Below are positions 1-11,089 of a DNA stretch of 64,000 nucleotides, one piece after another (position 1 is the stretch's first letter; each line of letters starts with the position of its first letter). Both the position numbers and the translations under genes were made by a program. A model generated the notes under the pieces. It was not told the origin of the DNA and ran no database searches. It saw only the letters and a program-made list of their open reading frames with translations. The stretch comes from Pegoplata infirma (Eukaryota; Arthropoda; Insecta; Diptera; Anthomyiidae): contig OY992539.1 of the NCBI GenBank assembly GCA_963921195.1, positions 40,070,299-40,134,298 on the forward strand, given 5' to 3'.

Positions 1-187
1 TGTCAAATATACACTTTCTGCAGCCAGTTTATTAAAGGAATTTGGGGCGTAATTACTCAGTTAATTTTTCTTGACACTTTTAAGTCAATTGTTTATACAT
101 TTTGAGCCAAAAAGTTTTAATTGAAAGTAAAAGGTATGTTTTAACTAAAAAAAAAATGTTTGAGGCTTGTGTGTATCTAGTTTATTA

Positions 188-1401
188 CACTGCGGAACAC
201 TAAAAAATAAACAAGAGTTACGACCATCATTTCTATATATTTCGGACATGCTGATTCGAATGGCGTACTCCGTTTTTCGATGTATGGTACAGTTTTCTTG
301 CAAAATGTCGTTAAAGATTTGCTGATTTCGAGCCAGTTTTTTAACAAAAAAATTTGCAAAGTAAATGGTTTATAAATTTTATGACATGGAAAACAAAGAT
401 ATGACTTGTAGCAACAATTCTTATGCAAAATTGGTTTAAAGCTTTTCAATTTAAGCCCTTAAATTCGCGAATTTCTTAATTGTTTAAGGTTTTCGCGAAA
501 TTAACAGCCAAATTGGTCTTAGATAAAAAACTTGCTTTTCATGAATCAAAAAAGCATCCCCAACAATACGAATAATGGACAAAAAACAGCTATGTTATAT
601 GGACCATCATGGTGAAAATCGCGAAAAATTGTTTTTTTGTATATGCCAGCATCACTTTACGAGATGATTTAAGGTTCCATCTTTTAGTAGATAATGTGGG
701 AACCTTAAACAACTAACTGACCAAAAATTCGGCCAAAAAAGTTTTGATTTGCAAAAGTTATCTTAACAAAAACTGTAATTTCAGTGTTTGCGATACAATA
801 ATTATAGTCTTTGTTAAGATAACTTTTGCAAATGAAAACTTTTTTGGACAAATTTTGGGTCAGTTCATTGTTTAAGGTTCCCACATTATATACTAAAAGA
901 TGAAGCCTCAAATCATCTCCTAAAGTGATGCTGCCATATACAAAAAAACGGTTTTCACGATTTTCATCATGATGGTCCATATAACACAGATGTTTTTTGT
1001 CCACTATTCGTTGTGTTATGGACGCCTTTATGATCCACAAAACGCAAGTTTTTATCAGAGACCAATTTAGCGGTTAATTTCGCGAAAACTTAAAAAAATG
1101 AAGAAATCCGCGAATTTAAGGGCTTAAGATGAAAAGCTTTAAATCAAATTTATATTAGAAATTTTGCTACAAGTTATATCTTTGTTTTCCATGCCATAAT
1201 ATTTAAAAATCATTAGCTTTGGGATTTTTTTTGTTAAAAAATCAGCTGAAAATCAGCCAATCTTTAATGTCATTTTACAAGAAAACTGTACCATACATCG
1301 AAAAACGGAGTACGCCATTCGATTCAGCATGTCCGAAATATATTGAAATGATGGTCGTACCTCTTGTTTTCTAAAATAGTGGTTAGTTTTGTCACGCAGT
1401 G
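188..1401. mobile_element. 1.2-kb palindromic (foldback) element
   Basis: The two halves are inverted copies of each other, meeting near position 790. Ends read CACTGCG inward on both sides, and both flanks are TTATTA (182-187 and 1402-1407), which looks like a 6-bp target duplication. The left arm (for example 218-300) reappears as its reverse complement at 1278-1360 with few differences. No transposase-like reading frame is present; the short frames inside are by-products of the palindrome. It is a non-autonomous DNA element of unassigned superfamily. Confidence 0.75.
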
Positions 1402-1559
1402 TTATTAGTGCATTATAGAAGTTGGCATTTGTGATGGAAACTATAGTTTCATGGACTGCAACTTTTGAAATTCGATCGTATTCGGTCCAATTTCTGTTTT
1501 GTTTATTATTTTGGGTTATTTTTGTTGTGACGTTTCAGTATGGCGTGCTAGTTCGCGCA

Positions 1560-1960
1560 AGTTGTTCTGTTTTTTAGGGTCCATCTGCCTGTCCAAATAA
1601 ACAGTATAAACGCGATACAGACCACAATTTTCAATCGATTTGGCTAAAATTTGAAATTTAAAATTTTTTATCGAAAGAACAAAATCTATTAAATTTTTGA
1701 CAAAATCGGTCCATGTTATTCCATAGCCCCCATGTTAATTTCCCCTTCCAGTTTTACTAAAAAGCCCTAACAATGGTATTTTAACAAATATCCTCTTGAA
1801 ACTCGACTGGTAAATGTTTTTTGTAGCCATAAATAACCACACTAAATTTTAATGGAATCGGAACATTTTAACTTCTAGTCCTCATACAGACCATCCTCCC
1901 GATATTCACATAAATTTCCCAAAATACATAAAAACACTGAAATAAATATGGTTAAAAAAT
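1560..1960 (-). repeat. mini-me-like repeat, fragment
   Basis: This matches, in reverse orientation and with substantial divergence, the middle and 3' part of the fuller copy at 16,013-16,815: the GTCTGTC-like run, the 'aaaatcggtccatgtt' stretch and 'cctcccgatattcacat'. It is an old, truncated copy without coding capacity. Confidence 0.6.
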
Positions 1961-1990
1961 AAATTCTTTATAAGTTTCATAATCACAAAT

Positions 1991-2420
1991 ATGCATTGGG
2001 TTTTATTATTTTACATTTCCGAATTAAGCGCCGCTAGATTGGATGTTTCGGCCACTGTGCACTGGACCGATTTCGCTGGATTGCAATACCAACCTGACCA
2101 GGTAAATTCCCAACATATATGCCAAACTTCAGGAGCCTCTATAAAGTCTTTCAAAAGTAGGTGTGTTTTTAACAGACAGATCTCATTTTTGAAAATATTT
2201 GTTTTTTTAGTTTTTTTTTTTTTGTGGAATACTTCTATTGATTATACAAATGTTTAGCTTATTATTAGTATGATCGAGAGATTATGTTTACACACAAAAA
2301 AAAATAAACTTTGTCAAATTACCCGAAAAAGTCTCGTAATCCCATTTTACCAATATTTGACGGTGTTCCTTTTTTTTTTTTTTAACAGAAGTAACAAACA
2401 AATTTCGATCGAAATTCACA
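1991..2420. other. non-genic stretch, no recognised feature
   Basis: A frame opens at 1991 but contains no domain I recognise and ends in poly-T. The stretch 2020-2110 has higher GC content than its surroundings and may be another repeat remnant. I see no splice-site pattern or gene context that supports an exon. Confidence 0.4.
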
Positions 2421-2423
2421 TTT

Positions 2424-3712
2424 TTTATACCCAACACCACACTGTGGTACAGGGTATAATGAGTTTGTGCTGATGTGTGTAACTACCCGAAATATTGGTC
2501 TTAGACCCACCTTAAGCATACCGATCGACTCAGAATCACTTTTTGAGTCGATTTTGCAATGTCCGTCCGTCCTTCCGTCTGTCCATGTAAATGGTATAAA
2601 CACGATTCAGGTCGCAATTTTTAATCAATTTACTTGAAATTTTAAACTTTAGCCTCTATTGGGCTAAGACGAAGCCTATTGAAATTGGAAAAAATCGGTC
2701 CATGTTTAGACCCATGCCCCATACAAAGGTCCTCTTTAATTTTGGCTCAAATGACTCTAATACCCATATTATAATAGATATCCCTCCAAATTTGGCAGGT
2801 TAACATGTTTTGTATTCACAAATTGCCATTCCAAATTTTAAAGGAATCCTATCAGTTCTTCTTGTTGCCCCCATAGAAACTTGTTGCCCCCATAGAAACT
2901 ACCCTTGATGAAGGAGAGGAAGAAGAATAATGATTACTAAAAATAAAAGTTTTTTTACACAATTACAATAACAAGTCTTCTGTGAGAAAAAAACAACAGC
3001 AACAACCACACTCGAATTGAAAAAATCAGATTTAGTTGATACTTGCTTAACAGCCTACTTGGCGTGTCGGTCTAGAGTGATTGTACGTTACAAGCAGTTA
3101 ATAGCAAAGTATTACAGATGATGATAGTTCAATCCTTGTCGGCTGCGATCTGTAAATAATTTTCACATATAGAGTTTTATTGACTATTAACTAAATAAAT
3201 TTGACATTAAAACTTTTTCTGAAGATTATTATAACTGGATAATATGAAACTAGTAAGAAACAAACCAGGATGTCTTAAATTTTTAGAAAAATTAAAATTT
3301 TTCTTTCACACTTTTCTCAATTCAAAACCATATATAACCTTCCCTAATTTACATAAAATCTTTCAAATATCATGAAAATAGAAAATATTTAATTAAAATT
3401 TTGTTTGCGTGTGCCTAACACGTAATTTTATAACCTAATAAAATCTGATATAAATATAATTGGACCATTTATGGACTTAGGCCCCATATGAAATTTTCGC
3501 CCGATATTCAGTTAAATAGGGTTATTGGCAACAAATAGAAGTTTATTTTACTCAAATTTGGTTTATGAGTGTTTTTTATACTTATTAAAGATTTGACAAA
3601 AAATAGATCTAATCGGTCCATGTTTGAACTTGGGACCCATTTTCCGGGAAACACTGGTGTAGGGTATTATATGGTCTGTCTTGACCGACTATAACTTTCT
3701 TACTCGTTTTTC
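2424..3712 (-). repeat. mini-me-like repeat, reverse copy split by an insertion
   Basis: The start (2424-2475) is the reverse complement of the family's 3' end, with the self-complementary ACCACACTGTGGT motif. A GTCY run follows at 2561-2583, and the end near 3665-3712 is the reverse complement of the family's 5' end (TCTTGACCGACTATAACTTT). The family homology is interrupted between about 2930 and 3430, where a tRNA-like sequence lies. The (GTCY)n tract recalls dipteran mini-me/DINE-type elements; that name is my inference. Confidence 0.65.
3060..3145 (+). repeat. tRNA-like SINE head candidate
   Basis: An A-box-like segment (GTCGGTCTAGAGTGATT, 3067-3083) is followed about 45 bases later by a B-box-like AGTTCAATCC (3126-3135). 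This is the internal RNA polymerase III promoter layout of a tRNA. The acceptor arms do not pair, so it is not a functional tRNA gene. It lies in the insertion that splits the mini-me-like copy and resembles the tRNA-like units at 30.28 and 30.87 kb. Confidence 0.45.
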
Positions 3713-4129
3713 ATTCTTTACATTTGGACGACGCTTATTTTTTTCTCTGTTATATTTACTAATTGTATGTAGATTCAGAAAAAAAATTTCTGCACTTGAT
3801 TTGACCCAATTTTCAACTAAATAAAGTTAATCCTAATCTTAATCCGGTTTGCAAAAAACATTCTTAATAATTACTTGAGAACTGCATAAGCGGCGTATAC
3901 TTAATTTTGTAATTGCCTTTAAATAACAATCATACGCAACGGTGCACAGTGGTTTATTTTTGATCATTTGGCTATTCAGCAAGTAGGTACTGAACCGGTT
4001 TTATCCCATTCCGATTAGGAAAGTTGGATTTTATGTCACTGTCTTATTAAATGTTAAATGTGTTCCAATGTTGACCAAATCCAAAATATAATTAAATCTC
4101 AATATACTTCAGATATAATTATATGCAGT

Positions 4130-4345
4130 CAGAAAGTATTGTATATAAATAGATATAAGCCTATCAGATCGATATTTACTAAAATATGTCTATTGGCAAC
4201 AAATATGAGCCTTTCCTCGAATTAAGAATCTAACCAAATGAAGATCAAATCGGTCCATTTTTGGACTGTTTACCTGTTTCCCGAAAAACACTGTAACGCA
4301 ACGTATTCTATAAAAGAATATAATTTCTTGACTTGCGTTTTCTTA
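4130..4345 (-). repeat. mini-me-like repeat, fragment
   Basis: This is a diverged reverse fragment of the family's 5' third. It keeps the 'aatcggtccatttttggact' stretch, 'gtctattggcaacaaat' and a relic of the 'cttgacttgc' terminus. It has no coding capacity. Confidence 0.5.
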
Positions 4346-6200
4346 AAAATTCGATGTCAAAGTAAGTAACAATCGGATTTTTTTCTCATTTTGAATGTTA
4401 ACAAAAATAATAGTTGTAACTCAAAACAAATTCTCTGTCCAATCAGCGGAAAAATCTGCTGAAAATACACCCATTTTTAGCCATATGAGAATTCTGCTGA
4501 TTTTAGCAGACTCGGTTTGCTAATTATCTGTCTTGATTATCTAGGTAAAATCAGCAGGGAAATCTGTCGAGAAAAGAAAATTTTCAAATTCTTTTTTTGT
4601 TTATTTTTTTTAAGTGTTAATTTTTTTAAGTTAAACTGTTTCAAGAATAAAATTTCCAAATTTTTGTTTAAGATTAAACAAAAACACTTATACATTTTTT
4701 CAAATAGGAATAACTAAATATTTCTGTAAACTTAACAAAACAATTTGCTGTTTTTTTTTATTTAATAATTTTAGGATTTTAAATTAAACATCTTATAAAA
4801 CACATTTTTTGAAAAAAAAGAGTCAACAGACTTTTTCTGTAAAATAACAAAATAATTTGCTAAAATCTGCACAAAAATATTTTGAAATTCCGAAAACAGA
4901 ATCAGCGAAATTGCAAAAAAAAAATCTGTTATTTTCTAAAACTGAATGACAGAGATTTTAACTGAAATATCTATTTCAGCAGAAAAAACTGCTAAAAGTT
5001 TGCTAATTCAAATTGAAACTCATTTTACAGATTTTTTGACAGAACTTTTTATTAGAGTTTACTAACAAAAAAAATATATTTTTTTCACATAAATGACAAA
5101 ATACACACATTTAGCCCAAATTATCATACACATACATAATATATTTAACAAAACTTGCTATATTTAACTTAATTTTCCTATAATAAAAACCAAATTAAAC
5201 AAAATAATTTTACTTTGATGTGGATTTAAATCATAAACACCACAAGAACACAAAAGTACACACACACATACACACAAAAGAAGTGAGATGAATTGCATAC
5301 ATACGTATAAAAAAAAAAACTATCACTGATATTCAAATAAAAACCAATTATTCTTTTATTTGTTTATAGACACTATTTTATAATTTCAAAATATTTACAC
5401 ATACGAGGTCTACCACCAACGAACAATTCAAACAATTCGAAACAATATCAAAGCTGCCGAAATTTTACAACTAAAAAATAAAAACAGCATCATACTCTCT
5501 GCACATTAAACACAGTACGCCCATTTACTCCCTGGGCTAAGAACTACTACATAGTAAAGAAAAACTCTGATCGAAAAGTTAAGGGAAATTTTAGATATAA
5601 AATTTAGAGTAAAAGCTTTTAACGAGGGAGATGTGGCGTTTTTTTGATCCGTTTATCCATCTGAGAGCAGCACATTACATTTCAAAGCAACATAGTTCGA
5701 CTTCTAAAATTTTTCCACCCGCCTCCTTTTGTGGGCGTGGGTATAAAAATAAATTTTAAATTATGACTAATACAAAAACTATAACAAATCAAATCAAATT
5801 TTTCTGCTAAAATTGATATTTTTACTAAAATCTCAGTCATTCACTTTTGCAAAATAACAGAAATTTAACTGCGTTTTTACTGATTCTGTTTGCTGTATTT
5901 TAAAATATTTTCGAACATATTTTTAGCAGATTATTTTTTAATCATACAGAAATAGATTGCGGTCATTCTTTTTTCAATATTTTTTTTTTCAAAGTGTTAG
6001 TAGTATTTTTTATTTTTGTTTTTAATGCAATCAAAACGATATTTTTAAACATATTTTTATCAGATTATTTTGTAATTTTACAGAAATAGTTTGGTGTCAT
6101 TCTTTTTTCAAGAAAAAGTTTTTTTTTTCAAAGTGTTAATTTTTTTCGTCTTTTATACAAATGTAAAACGATTGAGGATAATAATTAACAAAACTAAAAA

Positions 6201-7515
6201 AAACAAGTAAGAAAGTTATAGTCGGTCAAGACCGACAATATAATACCCCCTACACCAGTGTTTCCGGAAAATGGATCCCAAGTCCAAACATGGATCGATT
6301 GGATCTGTCTTTTGTTATATCTTTATTAAGTGTAGAAAACACACACAGATCAAATTTTAGTGGATTTAACTTATTTTTTTTGTCAATAGACTGATTTAAC
6401 TGAATATCGGTCGAAATTTTTTTATGGGGGAACTAAGTCCAAAAATGGTCCAATTTTATTGCGATTTGATTAGGTTACAAAGTTCACGTTTAACACATAA
6501 AAATACAATTTTTATCAAATATTTCCATGAATTTTGAGGGAACTATGTGAATATCGGGAGGGTGGTTAGTATGGGGACTACCAGAAGGACTGACCCGATT
6601 TCTTTGAAATTTGAAATGGTAATTTGTACATTAGCGCGTCCCGAATTCAAATTTTTTTAGCTTGCCCCATCAAACGATGGGGATTTTGGACCCTTTTACG
6701 GGAAAAATAACAAAAAAATTTTTGGACAAAAAACCAGTTGGCTACCAGCAGCTAAAGATTGCAATCTCAGTGCATTTTGAAAAAAAATTTTTTTTTGTTT
6801 TTTAAAAAATTGACGCCAAAAGTTGTGCAATATAGAGTACATTCCGAGAAAAATATTAATAAAATTTCCATGGAGTAAATTTGGTGCAGCGTTGCATCTC
6901 AAAGATGAAAATGTGTACTTAATTTTTACTTTTTCTATCTTTTAAGCTAAATTAGTCTCAAAATCTGCTCTGACACAGTTTTAACGAATGTGTTCTATTT
7001 TGCGCAGCTCTTGAAACCAATTTAGCTTAAAAGAAAAAATAAAATAATTTTAAGTACACAGTTTTCATCTTTAAGATGCAACGCTGCACCAAAATTACTC
7101 CATGGAAATTTTATTAATATTTTTCTCGGAATGTACTCTATATTGCACAACTTTTGGCGTTAATTTTTTTAAAAACAAAAAAAAAAATTTTTTCAAAATG
7201 CACTGAGCTTGCAATCTTTAGCCGCTGGTAGCCAACTGGTTTTTTGTCCAAACATTTTTTTGTTATTTTTCCCGTAAAAGGGTCCAAAATCCCCATCTTT
7301 TGGAGGGGCAAGCATTTTCAAATTCGAAAAAAGCTGAATTCGGGACGCGCTATTGTACATACAATGATTACCTGCTAAATTTCAAAGCGATATCTATTAT
7401 AATACGGTTATTAGAGTCATTAGAGTCATTGTATGGGGGCTAGGGGTTAACATGGACCGATTTTCTCCAACTTCAATAGGCTTCGTCCTAGGGCCAAAAG
7501 AGACCCAAGATTTCA
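6201..7515 (+). repeat. mini-me-like repeat inserted in the foldback element
   Basis: It begins with AACAAGTAAGAAAGTTATAG and the hairpin GTCGGTCAAGACCGAC, as in the copy at 16,013. It continues through 'aatatcgggagggtgg' (about 6551-6566) and 'ggaccgattt', and stops before the GTCY tract. Its own body is interrupted by a 721-bp palindrome (6632-7352), so three insertion levels can be read here. Confidence 0.7.
6632..7352. mobile_element. 721-bp palindromic hAT-like element with an 8-bp target duplication
   Basis: Terminal inverted repeats begin TAGCGCGTCCCGAATTC and extend through almost the whole element (centre near 6990). Both flanks carry TTGTACAT (6624-6631 and 7353-7360). An 8-bp duplication of the form nTnnnnAn fits hAT transposons. 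Removing the element rejoins the mini-me sequence. It is non-autonomous, with no transposase. Confidence 0.8.
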
Positions 7516-7662
7516 GATTTCTGTTCTGATTTTACCTAGATAATCATGACAGATTTTTAGCAAACGTGTCTGCTAAAATCAGCAGATTTCTCATATGGCT
7601 CAAAATGGATGTTTTTCAGCAGATTTTTCTGCTGATTGGTCAGAGAAATTATTTTGAGTGTA

Positions 7663-8117
7663 TATTTCCAGATATAGTGGTGCTAGAAACTGAAAATTTG
7701 GAATGTAGAATCTTCCGAAGGAAAAAACTTCCTGAAAAAGCACTTTTTGAAATTTCCAATTTTAAAGGGGCGAAAAAGGAGAAACTAGTACAATTTTGTA
7801 CTTTTTTCGATGTCCTAAGGGACAGAACTTGAAATTTAAAATGTAGGATGATCCAGCTGAAAAACATTCTGAAACAAGTACTTTTTTTTTAGAAAATAAT
7901 ATAAATATTAAATTGGTTCTTTTTATATTTCCTGAAACAATGGCCCTATAAAAATGAAATTTGATATATAAGACCCTTCAGCAAGAATTAAAAACGTTCT
8001 GAAGAAGGTACGTTTTTGGAATTCCGATTTACTTTGGGGTAAAAACGGTCAAAATTTGTACTTTGATACTTTTTTATCTCCCGAAAGTATGGTTCTAGAA
8101 ACTTCAAATTTGGAATG
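7663..8117. repeat. Helitron-type ~155-bp minisatellite, degenerate
   Basis: About three units share 'agaaacttgaaatttggaatgta', 'attctgaaaaagtact' and 'cctgaaataatggtcct' phrases with the interiors of the Helitrons at 27.06 and 41.47 kb. The array resumes beyond 9,522, so the block 8,120-9,518 was inserted into it. Confidence 0.55.
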
Positions 8118-8119
8118 TA

Positions 8120-9518
8120 CACTCAAAAAAAAAACTGTAATGTTAGCAAAAAAAGCTTGTAAACAACCTACAAGAAAATTTGCTGATTTTGAACCCACAA
8201 TTTTTTTGCTAAAGTTAGCAAAAATGTTTTGCCAATAATTAGTTAACTAAATATTTTTTTTTTTAACTTAGTTCATACTAGAGATGGGCGCGTGAGTGAA
8301 TTTTGACTCACGCACGCTCACGAAATAAAAATATTAATCACGCACGCTCACGCACGAAATTCTTTTCTCTGCTCACGTTCACGCACGCTCACGTGAGTAA
8401 CTAAAATTTTTCTCACGCTCACGAAAAAATCACGCTCACGAAGACTCACGAAATTAAAATTAGCAAATTTTTATTTTACTTCTTTCGATTTTTTGCACAA
8501 AAAGTATTGAATTTCCTTAAAACAATAATAAAAATCACAATTTTGGATTAATTCCCTCTAAATTCAATATAATGACGATTTTTTTACTCGTTTTCTGTTT
8601 CAAACTGCACAAAACAATCACGCAAACTCACGACAAAAAAATTACTCACGCACGCTCACGCACGAAACTATTTTTTATAATCACGTGCACTCACGATCAC
8701 GTGAGTAAAAATAAATTTCACTCACGATCACGCGTGATTCACGCGTGAGTCACGTGAATCACGAAAAATTCGTGTCACGCGCGCATCTCTAGTTCATACA
8801 CATCTGAGGACCCCATTGGGTTCGGACCCGATAGGTCCAGACCCCGATGGGCCTAGACCTAGTTGAGTTCCTTAAAAATCATCATAGTTTTTGATCCAAA
8901 ATTTGTGTCCGTTTTGCTCTTCCTTGCTTAGTTTTTGAGATACGTGGGGGACCACTGGGGTCTTGAGAATTAAAAAACTCGATAACTTCAAAAATATTAC
9001 TCGGAGGGCTTTTGACTATTTTGCGGTCTACGTGTTGAGAACTACAAAAAAGGTTTCGGACTTTTTGTTGTGTCGGCAATATTTACCGAGATATGAGCAT
9101 TTTAAAATTTTCGGGAATGCTAACTTTTTTGGATCCAAAGTTAGGGCCCATTAGGGTCCACACATGTGAAGAGGACCGGCGATACTATGGAGAGCCCGAG
9201 AACCAAAAATGGCCTCCATTTTGCTCTATCTGGCTTAGTTTCCGAGATAGCGCCATTTTAAGTTTTCTGAAAATTAAAAAAAGTTTACCATTTATTTTGC
9301 TAATATTAGCAAAAAAGCTTGTAAGAATTTGGTCAACTCAATTTTAAATCTAGCAAAAAAAATTAGTTCAAATTTTGTTTAAAATTGCTAATGCGCTAAA
9401 TGAAGTTTCCAAGATATTTTTGCTAACATGGTAATCTCAACTAAAAATTTGTTAAAAGTTAGCTAACTAGCGTTAGCAAAAAAAAATTAGTAAATCTACT
9501 AACGTATTTTTTTGAGTG
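8120..9518. mobile_element. Tc1/mariner-like non-autonomous element, CACTCAAAAAAA ends
   Basis: The left end CACTCAAAAAAA (8120) and right end TTTTTTTGAGTG (to 9518) are inverted and each is bordered by TA, as in Tc1/mariner insertions. Inner parts near both ends share 'gttagcaaaaaa' and 'aaaaagcttgtaa' in inverted or direct form. The middle (8800-9290) has two related ~45-base stretches ('ttttgctct.cctggcttagttt.cgagat'). No transposase frame remains. A hAT-like element is nested at 8279-8791. Confidence 0.65.
8279..8791. mobile_element. 513-bp hAT-like element made of CACGCTCACG repeats
   Basis: Ends are TAGAGATGGGCGCGTGA and its near reverse complement; flanks are GTTCATAC (8271-8278 and 8792-8799), an 8-bp duplication of hAT form. 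The interior is mostly short CACGCTCACG / CGTGAGTG repeats that can pair with each other on both strands, plus an AT-rich centre. Related sequence occurs at 34.25-34.56, 34.88-35.13, 48.27 and 49.92 kb. Confidence 0.8.
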
Positions 9519-9521
9519 TAT

Positions 9522-10158
9522 AAAAAAATGTTCTAGTTTTTGTAATTTTTTATAAAAACCTCTTATAAAAACCATTTTATAAAAAAAGTACTATTTTCTT
9601 ACTTTTTATAAAAAGTACTATTTTGTAAAACATATAACAGTTTGTTATTAACATGTACTATTTGGTACTTTTTATAAAAAAAATATTATTTTGATAATTA
9701 TTATTAAAGAAAATCAGTTTTGGTATTTTTTTTATAAAAAATTTCTATGTCGGTACTATTTATAAAAACGTATTATTTTGGTACATTTTATAAAAAAGTA
9801 CTATTTTTTGAACTTTTTACTATTTTGATTGTTTTGGATCTTTAAAAAAATACTGTTAAAGTACTTTTTTTTAAAAAGTACTATTTTGGTTCTTTTTATA
9901 AAAAAATATTTATTTTGGTAATTTAAAAAAAAATACTATGTGACTAATTTTTACAAAAACTTACCAAGTTTTTACTTTTTATTAAAATGTACTAAATATT
10001 AACTCTTAGTACATATTGTTTAAATACTTATACAATGTTGGTTATTTTTTTTACAAAGAAAATAAGAGCTGTACTTTCAAAATTAATAATTTTATTATTT
10101 TTTAAAATAAGTAGTATTTTGGTACTTTTTATAAAAAGTACTAATTGTACACTATTTA
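9522..10158. repeat. degenerate GTACTATTTTGGTAC minisatellite
   Basis: Loose tandem units of 25-35 bp with the theme 'tttataaaaaagtactattttggtac'. The units resemble the 16-bp array inside the Helitron at 28 kb. No coding capacity. Confidence 0.6.
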
Positions 10159-10161
10159 CTA

Positions 10162-10585
10162 CAGTCGAACCCGGTTATAACGAACTCCTAGCGACTAGTT
10201 AAAATAGTTCGTTATAAGCGAAGTTCGTTATAAGCGGGATATATTTTTTATCAACCCAGTTTTATTTCCAAAAAAATAGATCCAATTTTGTTTTATTTGA
10301 TGTTTTTTTCGTAAAAAAAATTCTTATTAAAAAGAAATCATTAAGGCCTTTATTCATAATACTTAAAGTGTACTTAAAGTAGGTTTATTTGACAAATATT
10401 CATGCAATATCAGTCAAATAAACCTACAATAGATTTAATTTACTCATTATGAATAGCCCAGTAAAAATATAAATAAATTTTATCAAAATTATAATATAAT
10501 CCAAAAAGTTACAACCTCTTGTTAGTTTGATAAACATGATTGCCACTCGTTTAAAAATATTTATGGGTGTTCGTTATAAAAAGGT
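10162..10585. mobile_element. pogo-like element remnant
   Basis: It starts with CAGTCGAACCCGGTTATAAC (10162-10181), which resembles the CAGT...CGTTATAACGAA termini of pogo/Tigger DNA transposons. Further 'gttcgttataagcg' repeats follow, and a related 'gtgttcgttataaaaagg' occurs near 10568. A hairpin MITE sits inside at 10,343-10,463. No transposase frame is left and the right end is uncertain. Confidence 0.5.
10343..10463 (+). mobile_element. ~120-bp hairpin MITE, copy 1
   Basis: Outer ends AAGGCCTTTATTCATAA and TTATGAATAGCCCAGT are imperfect inverted repeats. Inside, AGGTTTATTTGAC and GTCAAATAAACCT form a perfect 13-bp stem around a 19-base loop. Near-identical copies lie at 44,656 (split), 45,471 and 47,033. 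Confidence 0.8.
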
Positions 10586-11085
10586 AAATACACATGAAAT
10601 TGTATTCGTGGGGCTGTCAGACTTGGGGATTAATCCCCAAAGTTGGGGATTTCATGCGACAAGAAATCTCATTTGGGGATTTTTGTGGGGATTTCGAAAA
10701 TTATTTTGGGGATTTTTTGGGGATATTCAAAATTTTATCCATTAAACCAGCAATTTTTGATGTAAACAACGATTTTTAAACAAAGTTTCAGTGATGAGCA
10801 CTCTTTGGTACGATTTAACGTAGTGTATTCTGTAATATGTGCATTTTTCAGCTGTAAAATGTATATTAACATTGGCGAAAGCTGTTTATTTACTCGTTTG
10901 GGGATTTTTTAATTGCAAAATCTTCGAAATACAATTACTATTTATAATTATTTTTGTAAAAAATTAAGAAAATATAATTTTTTTGCGATTAAAACCCCTA
11001 TTTTTCACGGTTTGGGGTTTTTAGGGATATTTTGTGATATTTTTAGGGTCAACGAAGAAAAGTACCTGGCAACGCTGGGACCATA
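10586..11085. other. non-genic, GGGGATT-rich stretch
   Basis: Between 10,615 and 10,730 GGGGATT recurs many times, and 'ggggattt' and 'ttagggatatt' motifs return at 10,900-11,045. This may be another short DNA element but clear ends were not found. The overlapping short frames at 10,527-10,779 arise from the repeat and are not credible genes. Confidence 0.4.
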
Positions 11086-11089
11086 ATAA

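Larger units (their letters stand above)
4419..7660. mobile_element. foldback DNA element with CACTCAAAA-type ends, carrying nested insertions
   Basis: The ends are inverted copies. 4419-4560 matches the reverse complement of 7520-7660, including ACTCAAAA, 'tctctg.ccaatcagc' and 'tagataat'. The inner arms 4560-5030 and 5800-6195 are also inverted copies, so the original element was a long palindrome with a loop at about 5030-5800. A mini-me-like repeat later entered the right arm. The right end is followed by TA (7661-7662), and a TA-like dinucleotide precedes the left end, suggesting a Tc1/mariner-type target. No transposase frame survives. Confidence 0.65.

Noticed and set aside
177..1040. 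Small open frames at 177-449 and 705-1040
   Set aside because: They lie in the arms of a palindromic element, have no recognisable domain, and mirror each other.
7566..7867. Overlapping frames on both strands near 7.6-7.9 kb
   Set aside because: They cover Helitron-type minisatellite and a transposon end; both strands are equally open, which is expected of AT-rich repeats.
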